Shown here piece by piece: positions 24,427 to 32,451 of a stretch of DNA of 64,000 nt. Numbering within the stretch: the first letter of the stretch is position 1; every line of letters starts with the position of its first letter. Source of the DNA: Quadrisphaera sp. RL12-1S (GTDB taxonomy: Bacteria > Actinomycetota > Actinomycetes > Actinomycetales > Quadrisphaeraceae); the NCBI RefSeq assembly GCF_014270065.1, contig NZ_JACNME010000002.1, positions 516,285 through 580,284 on the forward strand, written 5' to 3'. A program made the position numbers and the translations under genes. Below the pieces are notes generated by a model, which had not been told where the DNA came from, did not search any database, and was given only the letters and a program-made list of their open reading frames with translations.

Positions 24427-25283
24427 GCAGTGTCGACGTGCTGGGCACGTCGATGGCGTACCGGGAGGCGGGGCGCGGGCGGCCGGTGGTGCTGCTGCAC
24501 GGCAACCCGACGTCCTCGTGGCTGTGGCGGCACGTGCTCGCGCGCGCGACCGCTGAGGACACGGGCGCGCGGTGGGTCGCGCCGGACCTCATCGGCATGG
24601 GCGCCTCCGCCAAGCCCGACCTCTCGTACTCCTTCGGCGACCACGCCGCGCACCTCGACGCCTTCATCGAGGCGCTGGGGCTGGACGACGTGGTGCTGGT
24701 CGGGCACGACTGGGGCGTCGCGCTGGCGCTCGACCACCTGCGTCGGCACCCAGACCGGGTCCGGGCGGTGGCGCTCATGGAGGGGCACCTGCGCCCGCTG
24801 GCCGGCTGGGAGGACTTCGACGACGGCGGGCGCGACCTCTTCCAGCGGCTCCGCACACCCGGTGTCGGCGAGCGGATGGTGCTCGAGGAGGACTTCTTCC
24901 TGAGCACGCTGCTGCCCGCGGCGCTCGTGCGGTCGCTCCCGGACGACGAGCTGGCCGTCTACCGCGCTCCCTACCCGGACGCCGCCTCGCGGCGGCCGCT
25001 GCTGGCGTGGGCGCGGCAGGTCCCCGTCGCCGGCGCGCCCGCGGCGGTGGCGACGGCCATGGTGGCAGCGCTGGAGCACCTGAGCGCCAGCGCTGTGCCG
25101 ACGCTGCTCCTGCACGGGACGCCTGGCGTGCTCGTCACCGAGCGGACCGTCGCGTGGTGCCGCGAGCACGTCCCGGGCCTGGAGGTCGTCGACGTCGGCG
25201 GCCCAGCGGGGCACTTCCTCCCCGAGGACTGTCCGGCGGAGGTCGCGGAGGCGCTGGCGCGGTGGGTGGCTCAGCTGCCCTGA
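24423..25283 (+). CDS. Haloalkane dehalogenase-like alpha/beta hydrolase
   Basis: 286 residues. VVLLHGNPTSSWLWRHV supplies the oxyanion/halide Asn, VLVGHDWGVALALDHL has the Asp nucleophile with the halide-binding Trp, and GGPAGHFLPEDCPAEVAEAL carries the catalytic His. This pattern (HGNPTSS, GHDWG, GHFLPED) is that of haloalkane dehalogenases, which hydrolyse carbon-halogen bonds; a related epoxide hydrolase cannot be excluded. ATG overlaps the kinase stop. Confidence 0.85.
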   Translation: MSSVDVLGTSMAYREAGRGRPVVLLHGNPTSSWLWRHVLARATAEDTGARWVAPDLIGMGASAKPDLSYSFGDHAAHLDAFIEALGLDDVVLVGHDWGVALALDHLRRHPDRVRAVALMEGHLRPLAGWEDFDDGGRDLFQRLRTPGVGERMVLEEDFFLSTLLPAALVRSLPDDELAVYRAPYPDAASRRPLLAWARQVPVAGAPAAVATAMVAALEHLSASAVPTLLLHGTPGVLVTERTVAWCREHVPGLEVVDVGGPAGHFLPEDCPAEVAEALARWVAQLP

Positions 25284-25293
25284 CGCCCGGGGC

Positions 25294-26799
25294 TCAGCTG
25301 AGCCCTGGGCGTCCGCCGACTCGGCGAGCGGTGACCAGGTGGGAGGCCCGCCGTGCGAGGGCTGCGGCGGCAGCCACCAGCAGCGCCACCGCGCCCGCGA
25401 GCAGCACGAGCGCCAGCACCTGGAGCACCAGGGCCCCGCGACCGTGGTCGTAGCCGGGCGAGGGCGCGGTCCCGTGCTGCCCCGCGGCACCGGCGAGCGC
25501 GACCGCCGGGACCTGCAGGCGCGAGACGACGTAGTTCGCAGACGCGGTCGGCACTCCGGACAGCACCGTCCGCCCACCGCTGACGGCGTCGACGGCGACG
25601 ACGGGCTGCGGGTCGAGCTCCGCGCCGGAGGCGTCGACCGGCTCGTCGACGACCACCGCGCTCGGCGTCGCCCAGCCCACGAAGCGGCTGCTCGACGACA
25701 GGCCCGGAACGCACTCCGCGGCCGATCCCACCGACCCGGACGGCGCCACAGGGTCGGTGGGCGCAGGGCTGGTGGGCACCAGACCCACGGCGCACGCGCG
25801 CCGGACGGCCAGCCACCGGCCGTCCGGTGACCAGGCGGCCTGCCCCAGCAGCGATCCCGTCGCCTCCAGCGTGCGCAGGTCCTCGCTGCCCCTGTCGAGC
25901 ACCACGAGGGAGCCGCCCTCCGCCTGGAGGGCCACCTGCCGGCCGTCAGGGGAGAACGCAGCTTCGACCACCGCGCTGGGAGCACCCGGGGGGAGAGTGG
26001 AGACGGCCCCGTCCACGCCGACGAGCACGGGCGTGCCGGAGGCACCGCGTTCGGCGTCGACGGAGTAGGGGTTCCACGGCGCGTCCCGCACAACGGCGAG
26101 CAGCGCCCGGCTGTCCGGTGACCACGCCAGCGGGAGCACGGCCCGACCCGCCACCACCGCCGAGTGCGTGACCGCCCCCGAGGTGAGGTCCTGGAGGGCG
26201 ATGTCAGGAGCGTCGTCGTCGTAGCGGCCGACGGCCACGCGGCGGCCGTCGGGAGACAGCAGCATCGCGCCGGGGTCGCCCTGGGCCCCCTCCCCGCGTG
26301 CCTCGGCCAGGTCGAGCCGGCGCACCGCCCCGCCGGCGCCGACCACCACGGCCTGCGGGGCGTCCGCGAGCTCCACGCCGTACCCCTGCTGGTACAGCGC
26401 GACGGCGGGACCGGGAGGTGACGACGACGCGCTCGCCGTGACGTAGGAGTAGCCGGGCAGGACGTCGGGGAGCGCCACGGGCTCGCTCTGGCGCACGGCC
26501 GCGGCGGGCAGGACCAGCCAGACCAGACCGGTCACCAGCACCAGCGCCCCGGCCGAGGTGCCCGGGGCACGTCGGGCGAGGGCCGCCGTGGCGCGGGACC
26601 ACGCCAGCGCCGCGGCGCCCGCCAGGTCCAGGCCCTGCGCGGCGTCCAGGCGCTGCTGCCCAGGCCGGGAGGCGTTGAGGAGCACGGTCAGCACCTCCTC
26701 CTCGCGCCTGTGGCGCCAGCCGGAGGGGAACACGCGGAGCCAGCGGCGGCAGGAGCGCTCGAACGGGTCGGACGAGGCCGAAGATGCGGGGCGCGTCAC
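25294..26799 (-). CDS. Membrane-anchored beta-propeller (PD40/TolB-like) protein
   Basis: 501 residues. N-terminal cytoplasmic part (FERSCRRWLRVFPSGWRHRR) typical of proteins encoded after PadR regulators, a membrane helix near residues 80-105, then WD40-like repeats with SPDGRRVAVGRYDDD, WSPDSRALLAVVRD, FSPDGRQVALQAE, WSPDGRWLAVRRA, and a second helix near the C-terminus (VLQVLALVLLAGAVALLVAA). The GTG start overlaps the PadR stop. Probable ligand- or envelope-sensing role; not known. Confidence 0.78.
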   Translation of the reverse strand: MTRPASSASSDPFERSCRRWLRVFPSGWRHRREEEVLTVLLNASRPGQQRLDAAQGLDLAGAAALAWSRATAALARRAPGTSAGALVLVTGLVWLVLPAAAVRQSEPVALPDVLPGYSYVTASASSSPPGPAVALYQQGYGVELADAPQAVVVGAGGAVRRLDLAEARGEGAQGDPGAMLLSPDGRRVAVGRYDDDAPDIALQDLTSGAVTHSAVVAGRAVLPLAWSPDSRALLAVVRDAPWNPYSVDAERGASGTPVLVGVDGAVSTLPPGAPSAVVEAAFSPDGRQVALQAEGGSLVVLDRGSEDLRTLEATGSLLGQAAWSPDGRWLAVRRACAVGLVPTSPAPTDPVAPSGSVGSAAECVPGLSSSSRFVGWATPSAVVVDEPVDASGAELDPQPVVAVDAVSGGRTVLSGVPTASANYVVSRLQVPAVALAGAAGQHGTAPSPGYDHGRGALVLQVLALVLLAGAVALLVAAAAALARRASHLVTARRVGGRPGLS

Positions 26800-27128
26800 G
26801 ACGTCCAGCCCAGGGCCCCGAGGCGACCGAGTGCGGCGACGCTCTGCTCCTGGCGCCGCCTGGCCTCGGCCACCAGGACGTCGGCTCCCTGGCGGGTGAG
26901 CCGGTAGCTGCGCCTCAGCCGGGAGTCGACGACCTCCTCCGCGGCCACCTCGACCAGTCCCTGCTCGGCGAGGCGCTCGAGAGCGCCGTACAAAGTGCCC
27001 ACCCCGAGCCGGGTCGAGCCGCCGGAGGTCGTCTTGACGTCTTTCAGGATGGCGTAGCCGTGCATCGGGCCACTGGCCAGCGCCGTCAGCACCAGGAAGG
27101 ACGGCTCCTGGAGCCGCTGGGTACCCAT
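26796..27128 (-). CDS. PadR family transcriptional regulator
   Basis: 110 residues: LQEPSFLVLTALASGPMHGYAI is the PadR N-terminus; GVGTLYGALERLAEQGLVEV and SRLRRSYRLTRQGADVL complete the winged helix. ATG at 27128. It heads an operon with the downstream beta-propeller membrane protein and probably controls it and itself. Confidence 0.92.
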   Translation of the reverse strand: MGTQRLQEPSFLVLTALASGPMHGYAILKDVKTTSGGSTRLGVGTLYGALERLAEQGLVEVAAEEVVDSRLRRSYRLTRQGADVLVAEARRRQEQSVAALGRLGALGWTS

Positions 27129-27168
27129 GACTTCAAAGATATTCCGTTGATCAGAGTATGACGAGACC
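27129..27168 (-). promoter_or_regulatory. AT-rich promoter/operator region of padR
   Basis: A rare AT-rich island in this GC-rich window (on the minus strand gatcaacggaatatctttga just before the ATG). It contains gaatatc and tactctgatca elements suitable for a promoter and PadR binding. No clear Shine-Dalgarno, so the transcript may be leaderless or nearly so. Confidence 0.5.
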
Positions 27169-27213
27169 TGCTGCCCGTTGATCGCCGCGAGGTCACCACG
27201 CCAGGGTGGCCCG

Positions 27214-27663
27214 GTGGCCCTCCTGCTCGTCCCCCACGACGACCCTCGCCTGCTCGCGCTCGTGCGCGCGCAGGAGCGCGAGGTGATGGCGCGCTACGGC
27301 GTCGCCGACGCCGGGCCGGGGCTCGGCCCCTCCTCCACGTGCCTGCTCGCGACGGAGGACGACGACGACGCGGGCTGCGTGGGCGTCGCCCCGCTGGCGC
27401 CGGGCGTCGGGGAGGTCAAGCGGATGTACGTGGCGCCGCGGCACCGCGGCCGCCGCCTGGCGGCTCGGCTGCTCGCCGCTGTCGAGGAGGAGGCGCTGCG
27501 GCGCGGGTTCCACGCGCTGCGCCTGGAAGCGGGCACCCAGCAGCCGGAGGCGGTGGCGGTCTACGAGCGGGCGGGCTACCAGCGCATCCCCTGCTACGGG
27601 AACTTCGCCGACGACCCGAGCACCCTCTGCTTCGAGAAGCACCTCACCGAGCCGCAGGGCTGA
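27214..27663 (+). CDS. GNAT family N-acetyltransferase
   Basis: 149 residues. VKRMYVAPRHRGRRLAARLL is the acetyl-CoA loop; ALRLEAGTQQPEAVAVYERA and GYQRIPCYGNFADDPSTLCF are typical of PhnO/ArgA-like small GNATs. I prefer GTG 27214 (ALLLVPHDDPRLLALV) because homologues begin there; a TTG 36 bases upstream is also in frame. Followed seven bases later by a methyltransferase gene. Confidence 0.83.
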   Translation: MALLLVPHDDPRLLALVRAQEREVMARYGVADAGPGLGPSSTCLLATEDDDDAGCVGVAPLAPGVGEVKRMYVAPRHRGRRLAARLLAAVEEEALRRGFHALRLEAGTQQPEAVAVYERAGYQRIPCYGNFADDPSTLCFEKHLTEPQG

Positions 27664-27670
27664 TCGAGCT

Positions 27671-28441
27671 GTGGACCGCGCCCTCGTCGGCGACCTCGCC
27701 CACGCCGACCACCCCGTCGCCGCCCCGCTGGACGACGCGAGCGTCGACCGGCTGCTGCGCACCGCCCTGGCCGTGCCGCCGGGCCCCCGCTCGGTGCTGG
27801 ACCTGGGCTGCGGTGACGGGACGTGGCTGCTGCGCGCCCTCCGCCTGAGCCCGGACCTGAGCCCAGACCTGCGCGCGGTGGGCGTCGACCTCTCGGGGGC
27901 GGGGTTCGAGCGGACGCGGACCGCCGCTGACGCGGAGGGGCTGGGTGACCGGCTGCAGCTGCACGTCGCGGACGCGGCGACCTGGTCGGCGGGCGAGCGC
28001 TTCGACGTCGTCCTGAGCATCGGAGCGACCCACGCGTTCGGCGGACTCGTCCCGACCGTGGAGGCCGCCGCGTCGCACCTGCACCCGGGCGGGCGCCTGC
28101 TGGTGGGCGAGTGCTTCTGGGAGCAGCCCCCCAGCGCCCGCGCGCTCGCGGCGCTCGGCGCGAGCGCCGACGACTACCGCGACCTCGCCGGGACCGTCGA
28201 CGCCCTCCGCTCGGCGGGGTGGGAGCCGCTGACCGGGCACGTCAGCAGCCTGGCGGAGTGGGACGCGTACGAGTGGTCGTGGACGGGCTCGCTCACGCGG
28301 TGGGCGCTGGAGCACCCGGACGACCCGTCCAGCGGCGAGGTGCTGGAGCTGGCGGCGCAGCACCGCGAGGCGTGGCTCGGCGGCTACCGCGGGACGCTCG
28401 GCTTCGTCACCCTGCTCCTGGCGCGACGCCCCGGAAGATGA
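27671..28441 (+). CDS. SAM-dependent methyltransferase (class I)
   Basis: 256 residues. Motif I SVLDLGCGDGTWLLRAL, motif II AVGVDLSGAGFERTR, and LQLHVADAATWSAGERFDVV with LLVGECFWEQP place it in the class I family near UbiE/Methyltransf_25 proteins. A short internal duplication (SPDLSPDL) sits after motif I. GTG start. Substrate unknown; co-directional with the GNAT gene. Confidence 0.82.
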   Translation: MDRALVGDLAHADHPVAAPLDDASVDRLLRTALAVPPGPRSVLDLGCGDGTWLLRALRLSPDLSPDLRAVGVDLSGAGFERTRTAADAEGLGDRLQLHVADAATWSAGERFDVVLSIGATHAFGGLVPTVEAAASHLHPGGRLLVGECFWEQPPSARALAALGASADDYRDLAGTVDALRSAGWEPLTGHVSSLAEWDAYEWSWTGSLTRWALEHPDDPSSGEVLELAAQHREAWLGGYRGTLGFVTLLLARRPGR

Positions 28442-28545
28442 GCGCACCCGGCGCCAGGTCCCGTCACGGCGGCAGACCTCAGAGGCCGGATCCGAACAGC
28501 GGACCCTGGTGCTGCGGCTGTACCCGGGACGGAGGTGTGCACAAC

Positions 28546-28591
28546 GTCCATGATCACGGTCGGAAAGTGCTTCGGAGGTCCATGATCACGG
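28546..28591. repeat. Direct repeat of gtccatgatcacgg, family C
   Basis: The 14-mer gtccatgatcacgg occurs at 28546-28559 and 28578-28591. The first copy is preceded by gtgcacaac. The element contains the short palindrome tgatca. A related sequence (gtgcgcacaacgcccatgatcacgg) occurs at 39640-39664 behind another gene. Confidence 0.65.
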
Positions 28592-28604
28592 ACGGGAGGG
28601 GCGG

Positions 28605-29612
28605 TCAGGGGCGGACGTGGACCTTCGGGCCGGGGCCGGCGCCGGGCGGGCGGTGACCGGCCAGGACGTCGAGCACGTCCTCCAGACCCACGGTCGCCGC
28701 CACCAGCGGACGCGGGTCGACAGCGCCTGACGCGTAGGTCGCGATGGTCTCCTCCAGCCCCGGGGAGGCCGAGAGCACCCCGACCGCGGTGACGTCGGCG
28801 AGCAGCAGCTCACGGGTGTCCAGCGGGGTCGGCTCGTGGGCGATGCCGATGAACACCAGCCGGCCACCGGGCTCCACCAGCGACAGCGCGAGCCCCGGCG
28901 CCTCGGTCCCGGTGGAGCAGTCGACGACCGCGTCGAACGGCAGCGGCGGCAGCTGCTCGCGCGTCCACACCTCGCCGACCCCGAGCCCGCGGGCGAACTC
29001 CAGCGCAGCCCCGGGCAGCCCCAGCACGTGCACCTCCGCACCGGCCGCCCGCAGGAACATCGCGACGAGGCAGCCGATGGCGCCGGGCCCGATGACCAGC
29101 ACGCGGTCACCGGGCCCGGCACCGGCGGCCCGCGCCGCGCGGAGCGCGTTGCCGCCGGGCTCGACCAGCGCACCGAGCACTGGGTCGACCGCGTCGGGCA
29201 GGGCGTGCAGGGACGTCGCCGGCACCGCGAGCTGCTCCGCGAGCGCGCCGCTGCGGCCGCCGCGGATGCCGACCTCCTGCCGCTGCTCGCACACGTGCTG
29301 CAGGCCGCGGCGGCACCGGCGGCACGCGCCGCAGCCGAGCATGGTGTCGCCCATCACCCGCCGCCCCACCCAGGAGGCGTCGACACCGCGGCCGACCGCG
29401 GCGACCGTCCCCGACCACTCGTGGCCGAGCACCACGGGGTAGCGGGCGTGCCCGGAGTGCAGGTACGTCATGGCGCCGGTGAAGAACTCCGCGTCGGTGC
29501 CGCACACGCCGGCTCGCTCGACGTCCACCACCACCTCGCCGGGACGCGCCTGCGGGGCAGGCACGTCCTGCACGCCGCCCTCACCGGGCCCGGTCAGCAC
29601 GAACGCGCGCAC
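28605..29612 (-). CDS. Zinc-dependent alcohol dehydrogenase family protein
   Basis: 335 residues, MDR fold. Catalytic zinc site Cys in ERAGVCGTDAEFFTG and HE in VVLGHEWSGTVAAVG; structural zinc site in CGACRRCRRGLQHVC; NAD(P) site in VLVIGPGAIGCLVAMFLRAA. Resembles sugar-alcohol/threonine dehydrogenases. GTG start. It is divergent from an IlvD/Edd-type dehydratase, so together they may oxidise and dehydrate a sugar or sugar acid. Confidence 0.86.
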   Translation of the reverse strand: MRAFVLTGPGEGGVQDVPAPQARPGEVVVDVERAGVCGTDAEFFTGAMTYLHSGHARYPVVLGHEWSGTVAAVGRGVDASWVGRRVMGDTMLGCGACRRCRRGLQHVCEQRQEVGIRGGRSGALAEQLAVPATSLHALPDAVDPVLGALVEPGGNALRAARAAGAGPGDRVLVIGPGAIGCLVAMFLRAAGAEVHVLGLPGAALEFARGLGVGEVWTREQLPPLPFDAVVDCSTGTEAPGLALSLVEPGGRLVFIGIAHEPTPLDTRELLLADVTAVGVLSASPGLEETIATYASGAVDPRPLVAATVGLEDVLDVLAGHRPPGAGPGPKVHVRP

Positions 29613-29671
29613 GTCTGCCCCACCTCCTGCGCGACCCCCGTCGTCGTCGCCACGCCCAGCAGTAGAGCATC

Positions 29672-31414
29672 GTGGGCCGGGACGACAGGGAGGGGCTCGA
29701 CGTGGAGCTCAGGAGCGCGCACTGGTACGCCGGCACCGACCGCAACGCCTCGATCCACCGGGCGTGGATGCGCCGCGGGGTGCCCGGCTCGGCGTTCGAG
29801 GGGCGCCCGCAGATCGCCATCGCCAACACCGCCTCCGACCTCACGCCCTGCAACCGGCACCTGTCCGAGGTGGCGCGGTCGGTGCGCGACGGCGTCTACG
29901 AGGCCGGCGGCATCCCGCTGGAGATGCCCGTGGTGTCCCTGGGCGAGACCAACGTCCGGCCCACGGCGATGCTCTGGCGGAACATGGCCGCGATGGCCAC
30001 CGAGGAGCTGCTCCGGGCCAACCCCGTCGACGGCGTGGTGCTGCTCGGCGGCTGCGACAAGACGATCCCCGCCCTGCTCATGGCCGCGGCGAGCGTGGAC
30101 CTGCCCGCCGTCGTCGTCCCCGGCGGACCCATGCTCACCGGCACGTTCCGCGGGCAGCCGCTCGGCTGCGGCACGGACACCTGGCGCCTGAGCGAGGAGG
30201 TGCGCGCCGGGACCATGAGCCAGGCCGCGTTCCTGGAGTCCGAGCGGTCGATGATCCGCAGCCGCGGGCACTGCAACACCATGGGCACGGCCTCGACGAT
30301 GGGCCTGCTCGCCGAGGCCCTCGGGACGACGGTGCCCGGCACCGCTGGCACGCCCGCGCCCGACAGCCGGCTGCTGGAGGCCGCGCACACCACCGGGATG
30401 CTCGCCGTGGAGCTGGTAGAGCAAGACCGCCGGCCCAGCGCGCTGCTGACCCGGGCGTCCTTCCACAACGCCGTGGTGGCGCTCGCGGCGATCGGCGGGT
30501 CGACCAACGCCGTCGTCCACCTGCTGGCGATCGCCGGGCGGCTCGGGGTGCCGCTGACCCTGGACGACGTCGACGCCATCGGCTCCCGGGTGCCCGCGCT
30601 GGTGGACCTGCAGCCCGCCGGTCGGTTCCTCATGGAGGACCTGCACCGCGCGGGCGGGTTCCTCGCGGTGCTGCGCGAGGTGGAGGACCTGCTCGACCCC
30701 ACCGCGCTCACCGTGATGGGGACGCGGCTGGTCGAGCACCTGCGCGACGCCGAGGTGTACGACCGCGAGGTCATCCGCCCGCGCTCGGCGCCGCTGCTGG
30801 CCGAGGGCGGCATCGCGGTGCTGCGCGGCAACCTCGCGCCCGACGGCGCGATCATCAAGCCCGCCGCCGCGTCACCGCACCTGCTGCGCCACCGAGGGAA
30901 GGCGGTGGTGTTCGACTCCATCGAGGACTTCCGCGCGCGCGTGGACGACCCCGACCTCGAGGTGGACGCCGACTCGGTGATGGTGCTGCGCGGGTGCGGG
31001 CCGAAGGGCTACCCGGGCATGCCCGAGGTGGCCAACATGCCGCTGCCCACGAAGCTGCTGGAGCAGGGGGTGCGCGACGTGGTGCGCATCTGCGACGGGC
31101 GCATGAGCGGCACGGCGTACGGGACGGTGGTGCTGCACGTGGCGCCGGAGGCCGCCGCGGGCGGCCCGCTGGCCCGGGTGCGCACGGGCGACTGGGTGGA
31201 GCTGGACGTCCCCGGCCGGCGCCTGCACCTGGACGTCGACGACGACGAGCTGGCGCAGCGCGCCCCGAGCCCGGCCAGCGCTGCGGCGTACGCGGCGCCG
31301 CGGCGCGGGTGGGAACGGCTCTACGTCGACCACGTGCAGCAGGCCGACACCGGCGCCGACCTCGACTTCCTCGTCGGCTCCAGCGGACCGGAGGTCAGCC
31401 GGGAGTCGCACTGA
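29672..31414 (+). CDS. IlvD/Edd family dehydratase (probably sugar-acid)
   Basis: 580 residues. Iron-sulfur and active-site segments are present: SDLTPCNRHLSEVARSVRDG, VVLLGGCDKTIPALLMAA, GHCNTMGTASTMGLLAEALG, AAIGGSTNAVVHLLAIAGR, GYPGMPEVANMPLP and RICDGRMSGTAYGTVVLHVA. The ~580-residue length and the ADH neighbour fit L-arabonate/D-xylonate/galactonate-type dehydratases better than biosynthetic IlvD (inference). GTG start at 29672, 59 bases from the divergent ADH gene. Confidence 0.86.
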   Translation: MGRDDREGLDVELRSAHWYAGTDRNASIHRAWMRRGVPGSAFEGRPQIAIANTASDLTPCNRHLSEVARSVRDGVYEAGGIPLEMPVVSLGETNVRPTAMLWRNMAAMATEELLRANPVDGVVLLGGCDKTIPALLMAAASVDLPAVVVPGGPMLTGTFRGQPLGCGTDTWRLSEEVRAGTMSQAAFLESERSMIRSRGHCNTMGTASTMGLLAEALGTTVPGTAGTPAPDSRLLEAAHTTGMLAVELVEQDRRPSALLTRASFHNAVVALAAIGGSTNAVVHLLAIAGRLGVPLTLDDVDAIGSRVPALVDLQPAGRFLMEDLHRAGGFLAVLREVEDLLDPTALTVMGTRLVEHLRDAEVYDREVIRPRSAPLLAEGGIAVLRGNLAPDGAIIKPAAASPHLLRHRGKAVVFDSIEDFRARVDDPDLEVDADSVMVLRGCGPKGYPGMPEVANMPLPTKLLEQGVRDVVRICDGRMSGTAYGTVVLHVAPEAAAGGPLARVRTGDWVELDVPGRRLHLDVDDDELAQRAPSPASAAAYAAPRRGWERLYVDHVQQADTGADLDFLVGSSGPEVSRESH

Positions 31415-31461
31415 CCGGCGGGCGGTCCGCACCCGGCCCTCCGGGAGCCGCCGTCGAGCGC

Positions 31462-31523
31462 CTCGGAGGATGCGCCCCTTCGGCGTGACCGGACGGCTAC
31501 GCGCAAGGGGCCGATCCTCCGAG
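31462..31523. repeat. Palindromic repeat, family B (second copy)
   Basis: A 62-base element starting ctcggaggatgcgccccttc and ending ggccgatcctccgag. It is the same length and has nearly the same arms as 19681-19742, with a cg/gc swap in the left arm and a diverged centre. It lies between two co-directional genes, so its role cannot be only convergent-gene termination. Confidence 0.8.
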
Positions 31524-31562
31524 TCCGCGCCCGACCGCACCGGCGGCTGGCAGGGTGCCCCC

Positions 31563-32189
31563 GTGGCCGGACTCCGCAGGACTCCCCCGTCGCTCGACCT
31601 GGCCGCCGTGCCCCCGGACGTGCGCGCCGCCCTCGAGGCCGCGCTGGCCGGCGCGGAGGTGCCGCTGCACCGCGGCGGACGCGCGCTGGGCGTGCTCACC
31701 GTGCGTCCTGCCGTGCTGGAGGGTGAGGTGCTCGACGCGCCGCGGCTGCCGCCGCCGGACGTCGAGGTGCCCGAGGGGGTGCAGGTGGTGGCGACGGCGA
31801 TGCGCCTGTCCCGCGAGGTCCGGCGCCGCCTCGCGGACTCCTTCGGGCCCGGGTACCTCGTGCTGGACCTGCACGAGGCTCCCGCCAGCACCGACGTGCT
31901 GCTGGTCAACCCGGTCAGCGTGCAGCTGCTGGAGGTGCTCCGGGCGCGCTTCCCGAGGGCGCGGGTGGTGGTGACGGAGGTCGAGGACGACGTGCTCGGC
32001 GTCGACTACGCCGGGCCCGTGGGCCGGATGCTGCGCGCCGGGGCGTCCGCGTACCTGCCGCCGCGCCCCGTCGCCGCCGTCGCCGCCGGGGTGCGCGCCC
32101 ACCTGGAGGGCGGTGGCGCGCCAGCGCTGGAGGCGGGCGGAGCGCAGCCGGCGCGAGCGCTCCCGACGGGCACCGACCTCGACGGGTGA
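31563..32189 (+). CDS. hypothetical protein (208 aa)
   Basis: Not recognised by function. The core VQVVATAMRLSREVRRRLAD, GYLVLDLHEAPASTDVLLVN and PVSVQLLEVLRARFPRARVV looks like a conserved soluble alpha/beta domain. DYAGPVGRMLRAGASAYLPP is another ordered block. No signal peptide. GTG start at 31563. Upstream of it lies the family B palindrome. Confidence 0.6.
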   Translation: MAGLRRTPPSLDLAAVPPDVRAALEAALAGAEVPLHRGGRALGVLTVRPAVLEGEVLDAPRLPPPDVEVPEGVQVVATAMRLSREVRRRLADSFGPGYLVLDLHEAPASTDVLLVNPVSVQLLEVLRARFPRARVVVTEVEDDVLGVDYAGPVGRMLRAGASAYLPPRPVAAVAAGVRAHLEGGGAPALEAGGAQPARALPTGTDLDG

Positions 32190-32237
32190 GGCGAGCCGAC
32201 CGCGGCCGCCGACTCGGTCAGCTGCCGTCAGCTGCCG

Positions 32238-32444
32238 TCAGTGGCCGGTGGCGTCCGCGTCCATGCCGCTCATGCCGTCCATGCCGTCCATGCCGCTCAT
32301 GCCGTCCATCTGGCTCATGTCGTGACCGCTCATCGACCCCGACCGCGAGTGGTCGGTCGGGGTGAGGGCCATGAGCGCGAACACGGCGAGCGTGACGAGG
32401 ACGACGAAGGCCATGACGAGGTTCTTGGCGCGGGTGCGGGTCAC
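32238..32444 (-). CDS. Small membrane protein with Met/Asp-rich tail
   Basis: 68 residues from GTG 32444 (aggaggg directly upstream; a longer frame would overlap the PAP2 gene). One membrane helix (LVMAFVVLVTLAVFALMA), then a repetitive tail MSQMDGMSGMDGMDGMSGMD ending in ATGH. The Met/His pattern resembles periplasmic copper-binding tails, but the family is not recognised. It follows the PAP2 stop by seven bases and is probably co-transcribed. Confidence 0.65.
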   Translation of the reverse strand: MTRTRAKNLVMAFVVLVTLAVFALMALTPTDHSRSGSMSGHDMSQMDGMSGMDGMDGMSGMDADATGH

Positions 32445-32451
32445 CCCCTCC

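Noticed and set aside
23030..25283. Horizontally acquired resistance island
   Set aside because: Base composition and codon use look like the surroundings, and there are no integrase, transposase or attachment sites.
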